The notes under the pieces: generated by a model
What the model saw: only the letters and a program-made list of their open reading frames with translations
Told to the model about the DNA's origin: nothing
The model's database searches: none
Program-made: the position numbers and the translations under genes
In this document: positions 24,001 through 34,700 of the stretch, in pieces
Numbering within the stretch: position 1 is the first letter of the stretch
Layout of the letters: every line of letters begins with the position of its first letter
Source: Imbricaverruca yamaguchii
Lineage: Eukaryota > Arthropoda > Thecostraca > Neoverrucidae
Direction: 5' to 3'
Length of the DNA stretch: 64,000 bases
NCBI GenBank assembly: GCA_034440575.1
Contig: JAOTOL010001637.1
Span: 3,398,501-3,462,500 of the forward strand

Positions 24001-24746
24001 CAGCACATGCTTCTGTGTATTCTTCCGAGCTTATTGCCATTCTGAAAGCTATCTGTTTCATCGAAGTATTAGATCATCTACTCCACATTATTTTGACGGA
24101 TTCTTTAAGTGGCCTTTTAGCGCTGAGGACACACAATCCGTCAAACCCCATTTTACGGGACGTCTTAACTCGTTTCACCAGTGTGTACCAGACAGGTAAA
24201 AGAGTGGTGTTATGTTGGATTCCGAGTCACTTGGGCATTCCAGGAAATGACGTAGCTGATGCTGCTGCAAAACGCGCGTCGCAAGCTCCATGTACACGAA
24301 CTCTACCACTCCCTGCCCGTGACCACTTCCGAACCATTTCTGACTTTATGCTCACAAAGTGACAAGGCTCGTGGAACAGGATACCCGACAACAAGTTGAA
24401 GGTGATCAATCATCTCCTCGGTAAATGGAGTTCGTGCTCGCGTAGGATCAGGCGAGATGAGGTGGCACTATGTCGCTTGAGAATTGGACATACATATGCC
24501 ACTCACTCTTACTTGCTAACTGGTGATGACGTGCCACGTTACCCCAGATGTCACGCCCGCTTATCTGTGCGGCGTGTACTGCTGTCCTGTCCCGACTACG
24601 AGGAGGAGCGTAAACGTCACTTTGGGCGTGCTCAGTCTTTGCCACTCAGCGAGGTTTTAGGCAACGACTCGGATATTGTTCGATCGGGGCGACTATTTGA
24701 CTACCTCGCTGAAATATCATTTTCAGTAATATATGCACTAAGCTGA
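21020..24746 (+). pseudogene. LINE-B ORF2 (EN-RT-RNase H), nearly intact
   Basis: Endonuclease: LQETKLSPN (21112-21138), AHGGVLLAVHNSV, LLLGDFNAHHTLWG (21402-21443), SDHFPIRLRY (21634-21663). RT: RPISLTSALGKLMEKL, CFDIEKAYGTTW (22747-22782; the usual D of AYDT is G here), VVPQGSVLSVTLF and LYVDDFAIW (23013-23039). RNase H: YTDGSRNETGVGSAF (23922-23966), SSELIAILKA, LTDSLSGLLAL (24092-24124), WIPSHLGIPGNDVAD (24215-24259). C-terminal knuckle YPRCHARLS...H. Defects: TGG to TGA at 22447 and at 24360, and a frameshift near 22665 in an A-run. No clean start codon at the 5' end was found (the open frame begins near 21076). Confidence 0.88.
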
Positions 24747-26775
24747 AAATGTTGAATGTTGCCATATTTTATTTTATGTACGATTCGTTGTCAACTATTA
24801 TTATGCAAGCTTAACCAGCTAGGATGTGTGATATATCCACGTGTAAGTAAGTTGTATTGTTATGGGCGCTACATGAACAATGTAGTCGATGCGCCCTAAA
24901 GCCCTAATAACTAACTAACTCCTTTCGTACGGTGCGGGCGGTGGAAGGACAGCTCCATTTAACTGTAGTGAAATTGATGGAGTGGTGTGATAGAATGTGA
25001 TGTGATGGAGTGGTGTGTGATGTGTGATATGGTTTCACTTTATCCACCTGAAAGACTACCGCTGCTTCTGTCGGAAACGCCGTTGCACAGACCCATAAGG
25101 ATGAACGGTCACCTCATACCTTTGGGACCTGCAGTCAAATTTCTGGGGGTGTGGATGGATCGCCATGTTACGTATAAAACTCACATCACCGACCTTATCA
25201 ACAAATGTACAAAAGGTCTCCAGGTAATGAGCACCGTTTCTAGGTGTTCATATGGAGCTGACAGATCAGTTTTACTTCTCATGTACCGAACGCTCGTGCG
25301 TTCTAAAATTGACTATGGATCTTTTATTTATGACGGAGCGAGTGCCACATCCAAGCGCTGACTTGATGTGATCCACAACGTAGATCTTCGCATCGCTACT
25401 GGAGCCTTCCGCACCACACCGACTGCTAGTGTAATGGTAAAAGTAGACGAGCCACCTCTTGCACTACGCCGTAAGTTATTGGGCGCGAGATACGCATGCT
25501 TGGCATGTTGTGCCAGTGAAAACTGACATGACTCTAACCTGCTCAAAGAAAGCGCAGGTAAGCCCGGAGGAACTCCGCATGTTAGCATTGGAAAAAATAC
25601 ACGAATATCACGACTTTTCGCGCATTTACACAGACGGCTCAAAGGCGGCTTCTGGTGTCGGGTGTGCTTTCGTAAATAGACAAGGTGTTCGATCTTTTTG
25701 TTTACCGACGCAAACATCGATTTTTACTGCCGAACTGTATGCCATTCTGCAAGCCCTCTATTTTATACAGAAAGACCGGTCCACAAAACACGTCGTTTTC
25801 ACAGAGTCTTTGAGCAGTCTCCCGGCACTGAACACCTTTAACCAGGATTACCGACTTGTTCGGAGGATTACCAAAGTCGTAAAATCCCTAGATGACGTCG
25901 GCAGAAATGTCGTGTTCTGTTGGATTCCCAGCCATGTTGGACTCGCGGGAAAGCGAAGCTGCCGACATTGCCGCCAAACACGCCATTGGTAATGGCGGTG
26001 TGGTCCGTCTACGGCTCCCTCCAAGGGATCTATACCCCACTATATTATCAATTATACGGTCAGAATGGCAACGAACCTGGAATTCCAAGTGTAGTTAGCT
26101 CAGAGTTTTAAAACCGACACTAGGAAAGTGGCTGTCCTCTCACCGAACCAAACGCCGGGAAGAAGTAATACTCTGCCGATTGAGAATAGGTAATACATTC
26201 GCAACATACAGTTGCATGCTTACCGGTGACCACCGACCTCTATGTCTGCGCTGCTCTTACCCGCTTACCGTCTACCATGTTTTAGTTGGCTGTACACTAC
26301 TAGATCCTCTACGACGCCAGATTTTAGGGCGGTTGAATACCGACTCCTCTTTACGTATGCTTATAGGGAACGACTCTGAGGTCGTGGCGTCTGGGAATAT
26401 TTTTGCGTTCATTCGACAAGCTCACCTTGACGTGATATACACCCACCCGTGAAGATAGATAGCAAGATATGATAGCAGCACCGTAGAGTGATTAAAATTT
26501 AGTTATGGTCGCAAAGTGACCCTTGGTATCGACGCGCCCATGAACTCCAATCCACCACCAACATGCGGCGATGGTTACCTTAGGTCCCACTGCTGCCACC
26601 CATAATGTGCCAAATTTGTGTTTGCTATGATATGCACTATTATGCATGCACTATTATTTGGGGTGTATGTTTACCATGTTTTGGGAGATCCAGAAAGCTG
26701 TCTTTTTAAATGGCGTGCGATGGTGCTCCTCGCCCGGCTAGTTGATCCCAGCAGCTTCGCGATGGTATGTTTCAG

Positions 26776-26901
26776 TGAACTACGAGGGCGGTGCTGAGGT
26801 GGAGGAGCCGCTGGTGCAGTACGTACCCGACACACCGTACGTGTCGCAGGCACTACCCGATGGGGACGCGTTGGCCCAGTCCATGCTGATGCTGTCGGAA
26901 G
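26776..26901 (+). CDS. PTPN4: PTPN4-like exon joining PDZ and phosphatase
   Basis: Encodes the linker between PDZ and PTP domains: NYEGGAEVEEPLVQYVPD, then ALPDGDALAQSMLMLSE. The pattern (acidic, VQY-P, then an amphipathic S-L-M-L-SE helix) matches the region of PTPN3/PTPN4 just before the catalytic domain. Acceptor TGTTTCAG (26768-26775), donor GGAAG|GTCGGT (26901/26902); it starts and ends in phase 1, 126 nt. Its last 19 bp and the donor are repeated about six more times downstream in 47-bp units. Confidence 0.88.
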
Positions 26902-27200
26902 GTCGGTCGCCGCCTGTCGTGTGTAGCCCATGCTGATGCTGGCGGAAGGTCGGTCGCCGCCTGTCGTGTGTAGCCCATGCTGATGCTGTCGGAAGGTCGG
27001 TCGCCGCCTGTCGTGTGTAACGTATGCTGTTGCTGGCGGAAGGTCGGTCGCCGCCTGTCGTGTGTAGCCAATGGTGATGTTGGCGGAAGGTCGGTCGCCG
27101 CCGGTTGTGTGTAGCCCATGCTGATGCTGGCGGAAGGTCAGTTGTCTATTCAGGACTAAGCCCGTGTTGATGCTGGAGGAAGGTCAGTCGTTCGGTGTGG
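26883..27200 (+). repeat. 47-bp tandem array copying exon end and 5' splice site
   Basis: Units start at 26883 (inside the exon), 26930, 26977, 27024, 27071, 27118 and 27164. Each holds ATGCTGATGCTG-CGGAAG|GTCGGTCG. The first unit is the true exon end. Divergence rises toward the right end. In the reverse direction it produces long threonine- and arginine-rich open frames that are artefacts. Confidence 0.95.
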
Positions 27201-27721
27201 TATATATTGTGGTCCATGGTGTGTGTGGGGTACGGAGAGCCTGGTGTTATTTTGCTGGGAGGAGGTGTTGGTTTGCATAGATACAGACTTGTTAGAAAAC
27301 GTTGGCTCGCCTATAATTGTCACTATGTCTCTGACCAACACATGATGGCTGGCAGCCGACATTTTGCAGGTCCTAGTGCAGCCATGGCAAGGCTTCATTC
27401 CCATCAAATGCATCACTTTTGAGGAAAATAATGGAGCGACTTTTGCTACCTGAGGGTTATGCTCGGTGGCGTACATATTTCAGTTGGCACATCATAGCCT
27501 CCGGTTAAGGCCAGTTTGCCTGTATGACCACATGATCCCCCCCCCCCAGAAAACCGAAGTGCACTGTGTGCAGACGAACTGCTTCTGGGTACTGTGCTTT
27601 TACTGGCAAAATTCAGTGTCACTCCAAGGCCAGCTTAGAATAGCGCCGAAATAGTCACTACTGCGAATTCAATTCGGTGTAGCTATCCCTGCCTTCTGCG
27701 ATTAAGGTCGACTGTGTATAG
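27201..27721. other. Intron sequence, nothing recognised
   Basis: No gene seen. A C-homopolymer at 27538-27547 is the only notable feature. Confidence 0.5.
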
Positions 27722-27915
27722 TGTTTGTTTGTTTGTTTATTGTTTGTTTATTTATTTGGGGGTTCACGACGGACTTTATGCACATTCACGGTTAATGGCG
27801 CTGCCGACACTGCTTCCCCAGTGGGCCGCGGGATTAGGTTGCGGCCGGTGCGAGTGTCGAAGCCGGGACCTTTAGCACCCAGAGCCCAGCACCTTAACTA
27901 GCCGACCATCCACGC
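27722..27915 (-). mobile_element. tRNA-derived SINE (minus), TTTG/TTTA-rich tail
   Basis: Read on the minus strand: a head with an A-box-like GGTCGGCTAGTTAAGG (27891-27906) and a B-box-like GGCTTCGACACTC (27854-27866), a conserved body, then GTCGTGAACCCCC and a tail rich in AAATAAACAAAC. A different family from the SINEs at 11.6 and 29.9 kb. Confidence 0.7.
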
Positions 27916-27965
27916 CCCGCTTGTGTAGTGGAAACTGGAGCGCCCCTAGGTGCGGACCATGGTCT

Positions 27966-28140
27966 GAGGTGCCACTGGATATGGACTGGCGATTGAGGCG
28001 CTTCTGTGCGCGGGCTGTGGACTAACGCACCACTGGATATTGGCTGGCGATTGTGTTGTTTCTGGGCGTGGGCTATGGACGGAGGCGCCACCGGATATTA
28101 GCTGGTTACTCGGGTGCTCCAGGGTGTGGTTTGGTGGAGG
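27966..28140 (+). repeat. About 59-bp tandem repeat before exon 4
   Basis: Nearly three imperfect units of the type CACTGGATATTGGCTGGCGATT...GGGCTGTGGAC, starting near 27969, 28028 and 28087. It ends 65 bp before the splice acceptor of the next exon. Confidence 0.75.
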
Positions 28141-28205
28141 CGGAGGTGCCTCTACATGTCGAGTGGGGTGTGGCGGTTCCGTGACGTGAGACTCCCGCCT
28201 TTTAG

Positions 28206-28331
28206 CTCTGGCGAGCGGCGCTGCGCGGTCCGAGTTTGAGAAGCTGCCGCGGCGGGCGCCCGACCTCAGTATGGACGACTGCAAACTGCCACAGAACGTG
28301 AACAAAAACCGCTATCGGGACATCTCGCCCT
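28206..28331 (+). CDS. PTPN4: PTPN4-like phosphatase domain, N-terminal exon
   Basis: Encodes the start of the PTP catalytic domain: LASGAARSEFEKLPRRAPDLS, then KLPQNVNKNRYRDISP. KNRYRD is the hallmark of the phosphotyrosine-recognition loop of classical PTPs, and the KLPQN-KNRYRDISPY pattern is typical of PTPN3/PTPN4. Acceptor CCGCCTTTTAG (28195-28205), donor CCCT|GTGAGT (28331/28332). Phase 1 at both ends, 126 nt. Joining to the exon at 30612 gives the expected ISPYD. Confidence 0.95.
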
Positions 28332-29859
28332 GTGAGTGGAGTGGAATGCTATTCTCATCACGTCGTGGTTCTTTTCTGATCACTGCTTGCAATCAGTTTA
28401 ATCAGAAGTTGGCTTGCCGTGTTTTACAAAGCAAAATCAGTGTTGTGCCTGGCATGTTGTGCAGTCTAATCCTACAACCAGATAGCATAATATCAGCCCA
28501 TCATCGTGATTGTAGCATACAGTGCATTGCGTGCCTTCAGTGCATCGACGTGACCCCAGCAGCCAAGACCTTCTCCGTTCTGTTCTGATGTGAACTTACG
28601 AAGCGAAATGCCGAACACAGTACGGGGCCGTAGAAGCCCCAAAAGTAATGCATTAATCGGTGCAGTTGTTCGCATTTTTATAGTTTCGTAACCTTCGCTG
28701 AGACTGAGTTATGTAAAGCGGAGTGGAAATCCTTGTTGCTTGGCGCGTTTCCGTCGTTCCTGACTACCACGAGACCCACTAGAAACTCATTCCATGAAGG
28801 TTACTGCAAAGTGCACAGCCTAACGGTATTATAATGAATTTGTTGGGCGCCGATCACCGTACGGACCGAAGTGATCCATTCGGACAGTGCTGTGACCCCG
28901 CCGTGTGGTCGGGGTATCAGGTTTTGTCTGCCGAAACGGCCACTAGGTGCCACCGCACCAGTGTCGAGCCGGCTGCTGCACAGCTGGTCTGTTTCATCGC
29001 CAGCAGTGTATCAAAGACAAAACTTGCATAGTAACGATATATTTATTGGCAGTTATTGCTACACCATTTCGTCGATAAGCCACTTGACGGATTGATGCAG
29101 TTTTAAGGCAGGGAGCACCCATCGTGGTATGTCATGATCGAAACAACGGCAAACATGGACCTGCGTGAACATAAACTGGCGTACGTTTTGCCTTCATATT
29201 CCCATCGTACGTCAGTGAGTGCTGCTTCAGTAAATTACTGCTCCTATAGGGACGGCAGATATTAAAAGTACAATAGAGTCGAATCTCCGTGTGTGTCAGT
29301 CATGGGCCCACTACATTGAGCGCGTATGCAGCCGCACGACTCAAGCGTGTACACTAGGGTGATTTCGGATTCAATATAGTCGCAAAATTGCATTGCTAAA
29401 AGACTAAATTGACTGCGTTATGCCGTACTAGGCCTTATCTCGGGACCACCATAACGCCACTCAGCCACGCCACTACGTGGCCGCCTATGACTGATGGCAG
29501 CAGCTGGGTGGAACACTGCACGAGAAATGTTGCGATGAAACTTGGACATCGGAGTGGAAATAGTAGATATGGCTCTGAATGGGAAATTGGCGCTTGAAAT
29601 CATGTAAAATGCCGTGGAACGCTACTGGACGTTGACCGACAGCGAAAAAGCCGCCATGAACGTCTTCGAGCAAATATGGAGTATATTGGACTATTGCCAT
29701 TCAAAGTGGTGAGAATCTAAAAGAAGAATAGCAAAAATGCGGAGGGAAACAAATTAGAACGTGACTCTTATTTTTTCATTTAAACAAGATGTAATCCGAA
29801 TTGTTGCTGGGGTGGCTTGAGGAACCAGGGTTCTATTGCTAAGCAGAGCTTGTTGCGTG
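28332..29859. other. Intron 4 sequence, nothing recognised
   Basis: No gene or transposon was recognised in these 1.5 kb. Confidence 0.5.
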
Positions 29860-29871
29860 AACCCTGGCCCC

Positions 29872-30031
29872 GGGGGCGGGTAGTCTAGGGGTAAGTTGCT
29901 CGTCTCGCAATCGAAAGGTTGCGGGTTCGAGTTGCACCTGTCGCTACTCTAGGCCCGCGACCAATTGGCATGAGAGCTTGGTGGCGCTACATGACCCAAC
30001 GGTCGATGTGTCGTAAAACCATTAACCAACC
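29872..30031 (+). mobile_element. tRNA-derived SINE with LINE-type 3' hairpin
   Basis: Precise 12-bp TSD AACCCTGGCCCC at 29860-29871 and 30032-30043. The head has an A-box-like TAGTCTAGGGGTAAG (29881-29895) and a B-box-like GGGTTCGAGTTGC (29923-29935). The last 60 bp (GGCGCTACATGACCCAACGGTCGATG) match the terminal hairpin of the LINEs in this window, including the inner GACC/GGTC stem, and end in AACCAACCAACC. This is direct evidence that a SINE borrows the LINE tail. Confidence 0.88.
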
Positions 30032-30043
30032 AACCCTGGCCCC

Positions 30044-30284
30044 ATCACCCGATCCATGAACTCCACTTCAACGGCAGAATTTAACCGAAAGTTTAACGTG
30101 CCGCCAATGCCGTCACGGCCGCCCGGTAGCTCGTCCCCGGTCTTATCGGGCCAGCTGCCAACTGACATTCCCGGCCGGGGGCTAACTGCGAGCGCGCGAA
30201 GCGACTCGAACCCTGTGTTGCCAGTACAGGGGAGGCCAGTGCAGACCAGCGCTCTAACCAACTGAGCTACCGGGGCGGCTAATC
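30044..30284 (-). mobile_element. tRNA-derived SINE (minus)
   Basis: Read on the minus strand: a tRNA-like head with GGTAGCTCAGTTGGTTAGAG (30252-30271) as A box and GGGTTCGAGTCGC (30202-30214) as B box. A GC-rich body runs to about 30044, where the other SINE is inserted against it. The 5' head resembles an intact tRNA more closely than the other SINEs do, but the acceptor stem and a body of more than 150 bp argue against a tRNA gene. Confidence 0.7.
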
Positions 30285-30611
30285 TGAAGCAAAGGAAAAA
30301 AATGATATGGTCGATTCTTTCAGGTTAACACCATACTTAGTATTAGTTAGTACCATTCATACGGTAGTAGACTTGTTCGGTCTGTTCCCCCGATCATAGT
30401 AATTCCCTGCACTTCCAGGTCCTTTCAACTACTTTCTGGGTGTTTCGATCGGAAGCTATCTCTTGCCGTTCTATTTCAGCATATGTGTAAAAATTGGCGC
30501 TTTTGTGCGAACCTGCCGTTGTACTATGCGAAGACTTGTATCGGTTTGTGACAACAGCTAAGGGGTTGGCACGCTGTTGCGTGACGTGACGCTGTTGCCT
30601 CGCGGTTCCAG
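30285..30611. other. Intron sequence before exon 5, nothing recognised
   Basis: No gene seen. It ends with GCGGTTCCAG, the acceptor for the exon at 30612. Confidence 0.5.
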
Positions 30612-30728
30612 ACGACAGCACGCGCGTGCTGCTGATCTCGGCCACGTCCGGCGACTACATCAACGCCAACTACGTCACCATGGACATTTCCGGCTCCGGC
30701 GTGGTCAATCGCTACATCGCCGCGCAGG
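30612..30728 (+). CDS. PTPN4: PTPN4-like phosphatase domain exon (YINANY)
   Basis: Encodes DSTRVLLISATSGDYINANYVTMD, then GSGVVNRYIAAQG. YINANY and the YIA-QGP stretch are invariant motifs of classical PTP domains and form part of the core beta-sheet. Acceptor GTTCCAG (30605-30611), donor CGCAGG|GTCAGT (30728/30729); it starts with the last two bases of the Tyr codon and ends in phase 1. 117 nt. The intron that follows is 22.8 kb and holds most of the nested LINEs. Confidence 0.95.
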
Positions 30729-31030
30729 GTCAGTACTCAGCCGCGATCATCCCACTCCCCTCTCCGGCACCACCGACTCCACCGACATCACCGACCCTAC
30801 CGCTATTGCCAACCCTACCACTGTTGCCAGCCCACCGCCGTTAGCAACCCCACCACTATCATCGTTATCGCCATCACAATCGCAATCAGCCACCATTTCG
30901 ATTTCAATTTTCATCAATATAACCATGATCATCATCATCTACATCTCGATCTACATATTCATCACCATCACCATCTGCAATCGCCATCATCTTGGCCATC
31001 ACCACATCCACCCGCGACCTGCGTACTAAG
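30729..31030. repeat. Low-complexity CCACC/ATC-rich stretch
   Basis: Imperfect CCACCGACT- and ACCCTACC-like units at about 30760-30860, then ATCATC-, CATCACC- and ATTTCG-rich sequence to about 31020. Reading frames through it are repetitive and have no domain. Confidence 0.7.
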
Positions 31031-31254
31031 GGGTAGTAAAACTGCGGCATGGATGGGTGCGAGCTGACCATGCAGTCGACACGCCGCTGCACGCCACACT
31101 GCCATCACCACACCGAACCACTGCGTTGCCATAAGCAAGGCCAGTGCACTGAGGCGATGCTCACGTATTTTCCGCTTACACACCATCGCATCACCATCCA
31201 GGGTGAAATGTGTTTCAGGCTAGCAACAAATACGTATACGATAGTGATAATTAC

Positions 31255-31390
31255 CATGGAATGTATGAACTGCGCAGTTGATGCGCCCTACAGTAACCAA
31301 CCACCTAGCCTGTTTTATACTCTGTCAGCTTTTCCATCGCCGGGGGCCCTACATAACCAGTTGCAGTTAATGCGCCCGTAATCATAAATG
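31255..31390 (+). repeat. Two solo LINE/SINE 3' terminal hairpins
   Basis: First: ATGAACTGCGCAGTTGATGCGCCC near 31263-31290, with a perfect inner AACTGC/GCAGTT stem and an AACCAACCACC tail. Second: ACATAACCAGTTGCAGTTAATGCGCCC near 31350-31377, with an inner AACTG-like stem. Neither is preceded by LINE coding sequence on this strand. The second abuts the minus-strand ORF1 fragment that begins at about 31390. Confidence 0.6.
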
Positions 31391-31592
31391 TGATCTTTCT
31401 GGTGTGCTTTATTGAGATAATCTCCCTTTCTTTAATATAATTCGGGCATGTTCGGTCGTACACGGTGTGGGAATGCTGTCCTTGACCGCAGTGGACACAG
31501 GTTTTTCGATACGCAATTTTCACCGGAATGTTCAGGGGAGGCACACCTACTGCACGCGAGCCGGTTACGGCAAAATTGGGTAGTGTGTCCAA
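31391..31592 (-). pseudogene. LINE ORF1 fragment (minus), distal part of split copy
   Basis: Minus-strand Gag-like sequence with the knuckle CVHCGQGQHSHTVYDRTC and the downstream IKEREIISIKHTRKITF, plus a first knuckle restarted at the TSD. It continues the ORF1 that breaks off at 38168: joined across the nested element E, the reading CFKCQRFGHTTQFC is restored. It ends abruptly at about 31391. Confidence 0.85.
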
Positions 31593-31770
31593 ACCGTTGG
31601 CACTTGATTGATTATTTGGGCTTTAGGGCGCGCCGACTACAAGGTCATTTAGCGCCCGTAACAGTTAGTTGTTCCAGCCGTCGCTATAGGATGTCCCCTG
31701 TACTACAAGTATTCTCTTTCCTGGTGCATTTTGATGTTAACGACCCGGATAAATAGCACAAAACTTTACA

Positions 31771-34700
31771 TCAGATAGGATAGCTGAAGAGCCTTCCAGA
31801 TTGCACGACCGGTGATTTGTCACCCAAAACTGCTAGAAGGGAGTGGGCGTGATCAGTCCCAAAATGACGTCTACGCTCCGGCCCAAGCCTCGGGCAGGAA
31901 ATCAGAACGTGGCTAACTGTCATTACTGCACCACATATCGGGCACAATGGTTCATTCTCCCCAGTGAGTAAATGAACATGGGTGGCGTACGTATGCCCTA
32001 TACGTAAACGACAAAGCGTCACCTCGTCTCGCCTTGATCTGCGCGAGGATGAGAGCCACTGTCCGAGGGATGGCTTGATTAGTCTTAAATTGTTGGAACC
32101 AAGCTCGTCCCAACTCGTCTGCCACTTGCTTGCCAGAGAAGCAGAGATCCCCGAGTAGAAATCTCTGGCAGGGATTGGAAATGATCTGCGCAGGGGGGCC
32201 TGTGCTGCTCGCCTAGCAGCGCTGTCCGCTTACTCATTTCCCGCGACACCTACGTGGCTTGGAATCCAGCAGAAGTTCACAGCTTTTCCGGCATGATCTA
32301 AGTAAGTCAAGCGACGGAGGATGCCATGTACTAAAGCGTCTGTTGGGTTAAAACTCTTCAGCGCCAAAAGGCTGCTCAACGAGTCCGATAAAATTACATG
32401 ATTTTCTACATCCCCAACCTCTATAAACGCCAGTGCTTTGTCAATTGCCACCAGCTTAGCTGTGTGCACAGACGCATGTTTCAGTAGAGTAAACGATATG
32501 GTGGCTGTATCGCATACAAAGGCACTTCCAATCCCTGCGTCGGTCTTTGATCCATCAGGAAAAGTTTTTCATGGCTATTATAAAATATCGATATGTGCTC
32601 CAAAACACGCGTGCGAAATTCGTCCGGGAGAATATCCCCTTTGCGCATGTCGGCCAATGCTAGGTCTATTTTAGGGCTTCGTGACATAAGTCGCTATGGG
32701 GGAATGCAAGTCTGCGGGGCGCGTTTCACCTTGCGCACCTCCAATTGACTTTCGGAAAAAAGGTCTTGAATTCGAGTGCACATGGGTCTATACATACGGG
32801 CGCCACCATGTACAAAGATTGATAGGATGCGACGCGAGAACAACGCTTGATAAGCTGGATGCTGTGGGAAACTGCGCAGTTTACACGCGTAGCGCATCCC
32901 GAGCATCTGTTTCCTGAGGGAAAGTGGTGGCTCATTGATGTCAGCCAGCAGGCTCGCAATTGGCGAGGTCCGAAATGCCCCAGTCGCAATCCTAAGAGCT
33001 GCATGATGAACGGTGTCAAGAACACGTTTTCCGGTTTCACAGGCGCCATCATAAACAAAGCAAGCATAATCTAGTTTGGAGCGAATGAGAGATCGATAAA
33101 GGAGTAGCAGTGTTTGTCTGTCACTTCCGTAAGATGTTCGCGAGACGCATTTTAAAATGTTTAGTGATGTAATACATTTAGCATGGATAATTTTTAGATG
33201 GTCCCGGTAGAGCTGACGGCTGTCCAAATACATTCCCAAAAACTTAAACACAGGGTGTAACTGAATGGGTTCACCATACAGCTGCAGTGTAAGGTCACGG
33301 CTGCAACGACGGCGACAAAAATGCATTGCTGCTGTTTTTGCGGTGGATAACGTAAAACCATTCATAGTGCTCCACCTCTGGAGACGGTTTATCGCCAGAT
33401 GTAGTTGCCTAGATGAAGTCGATGCTCTTGAAGAAGATGACCAAATGGCTATATCGTCAACGAACAGATCGACCAATACTTGACGGAAGCCCAGCAAAAA
33501 CGTCATTGATCATGATGGCGAAGAGAGCAACACTCAGTACACCGCCCTGAGGAATTCCATTTGCGAGTGGAAAGCGTGTAGATAGATGGTCACCTATGCG
33601 AACACGAAAGAAACGGTAAGCTAGAATGTTTTGTAAGAATGTGCCCATACGGCCGCGGATTCCACTTCTTTTAAGCTTTAAGAGAATCCCATAGCGCCAG
33701 GTCGTATCATACGCCGCTTCAATGTAAAAAAACACTGCATTAAGATGTTGTTTCTGTCTAAAAGCTACACGAATCGAGGTATCCAAAAGTAAGATATGGT
33801 CCATGGTACTTCTGTTTCTTCTGAAGCCACACTGTTCGTTTGCGAAAAAAAATTGTACTTTCTAAATACCACGTCAGCCTTACGTTTACCATTTTCTCCA
33901 TCAGTTTTCCGAGGGAGGACGTGAGCGATATAGGTCGGTAATGCGATGGATGTAATCCGTTCTTCATGGGTTTTCTGGTTGGGACTATGATTGCTTCCCG
34001 CCAACCCTCCGTGAAAGCGCCTGCTTCCCATACCCGGTTAGAGGTTGCCAGCAAAACTTCCAGTCCCTGGGGAGGAAGTTTCTTTGTGACTTCTTTGAGG
34101 AAGTCTCATAGCATTGTGAATCTGACCGGGTCCTTCGGCAACAATTCTCAATGCGCTAATCGCGGATGTTAATTCAGTCATGGTGAATGGGTCATTGTAG
34201 TCAAGTGATTGTGAAGTTATAAAATCAATAGGATACCTTCCGCAATGCGCCTTAAAACTCAAGAACTCCGGATTGGTGCTTCCGCCACGACTACGTTCAG
34301 ATATAAAACGGCCGATCTCGTTCGCGACGCCTGACGGATGAGCAACATCAATGCTCCCAACGCTCAAGACGGGGAGGGGAACTGAAGAGCTCTGACCGGA
34401 GATACGCTTGATCTGTGACCAGATCTGTCCTGTGGGTGTGAATCGATTAAGATTACCAATGTATGCTTTCCAAGACGGCCTCCTTGCCTCGAGAATTGTG
34501 CGCCGAGCATGCGCCCTGGCATTCCGAAATGAAATCAAGTTTTCCGTCGTGCTGTGACGGTCAAAAACCCTGAATGCACGTCTTCGAGCACGGATAACAT
34601 TCCGGCACTCCTCCGTCCACCACGGCACAGGAGCACGGCGGGGCGTTCTGGATGTCCTAGGCATGCATTCGGTCGCCATATCGATGATCAATGATGTAAA

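Larger units (their letters stand above)
18252..24919 (+). mobile_element. Full-length LINE-B nested in LINE F
   Basis: A 6.67-kb complete copy with a 14-bp TSD (TCCTCTCGTACGGT at 18238-18251, TCCTTTCGTACGGT at 24920-24933, one mismatch). Layout: C-run and ribozyme-like leader from 18252, long GC-rich 5' UTR to about 18900, AT-rich leader to 19062, ORF1 19063-20778, ORF2 about 21020-24746, and terminal hairpin 24861-24897 followed by a TAACTAACT tail. ORF2 needs only two nonsense changes and one frameshift to be reversed, so this is among the youngest copies in the window. Confidence 0.95.
16237..26452 (+). pseudogene. LINE-A ORF2 (EN-RT-RNase H), split by nested LINE-B
   Basis: Starts at ATG 16237 (MSNILQWNCRG), the only A copy here with that start codon kept. 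The apurinic-like endonuclease is at 16237-16900: LQETKLSPG, CGDFNAHHH, SDHFPVW. RT follows at 17300-18251 with RPISLTCSLC and FFDVDGAYDTAW, and is cut at the catalytic region (VDDFTVW, 18217-18237) by the B insertion. After 24934 the thumb, RNase H (YTDGSKAASGVG near 25627-25662, FTESLSSL near 25798, WIPSHVG near 25921) and CLRC knuckle resume. Stops at 16909, a frameshift near 25970 and others make it a pseudogene. Confidence 0.85.
14563..26559 (+). mobile_element. LINE F (lineage A), inserted in host intron 2
   Basis: Flanked by a 15-bp TSD, CAACATGCGGCGATG, at 14548-14562 and 26560-26574, so its borders are well defined. It is 5'-truncated exactly at the start of ORF1: there is no leader, and the ORF1 ATG overlaps the last bases of the TSD. 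ORF1 spans 14560-16206, ORF2 16237-18251 and 24934-26452, and the 3' hairpin lies at about 26503-26542. ORF2 is split by the full-length LINE-B at 18252-24919. Own length is about 5.3 kb. Confidence 0.93.
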
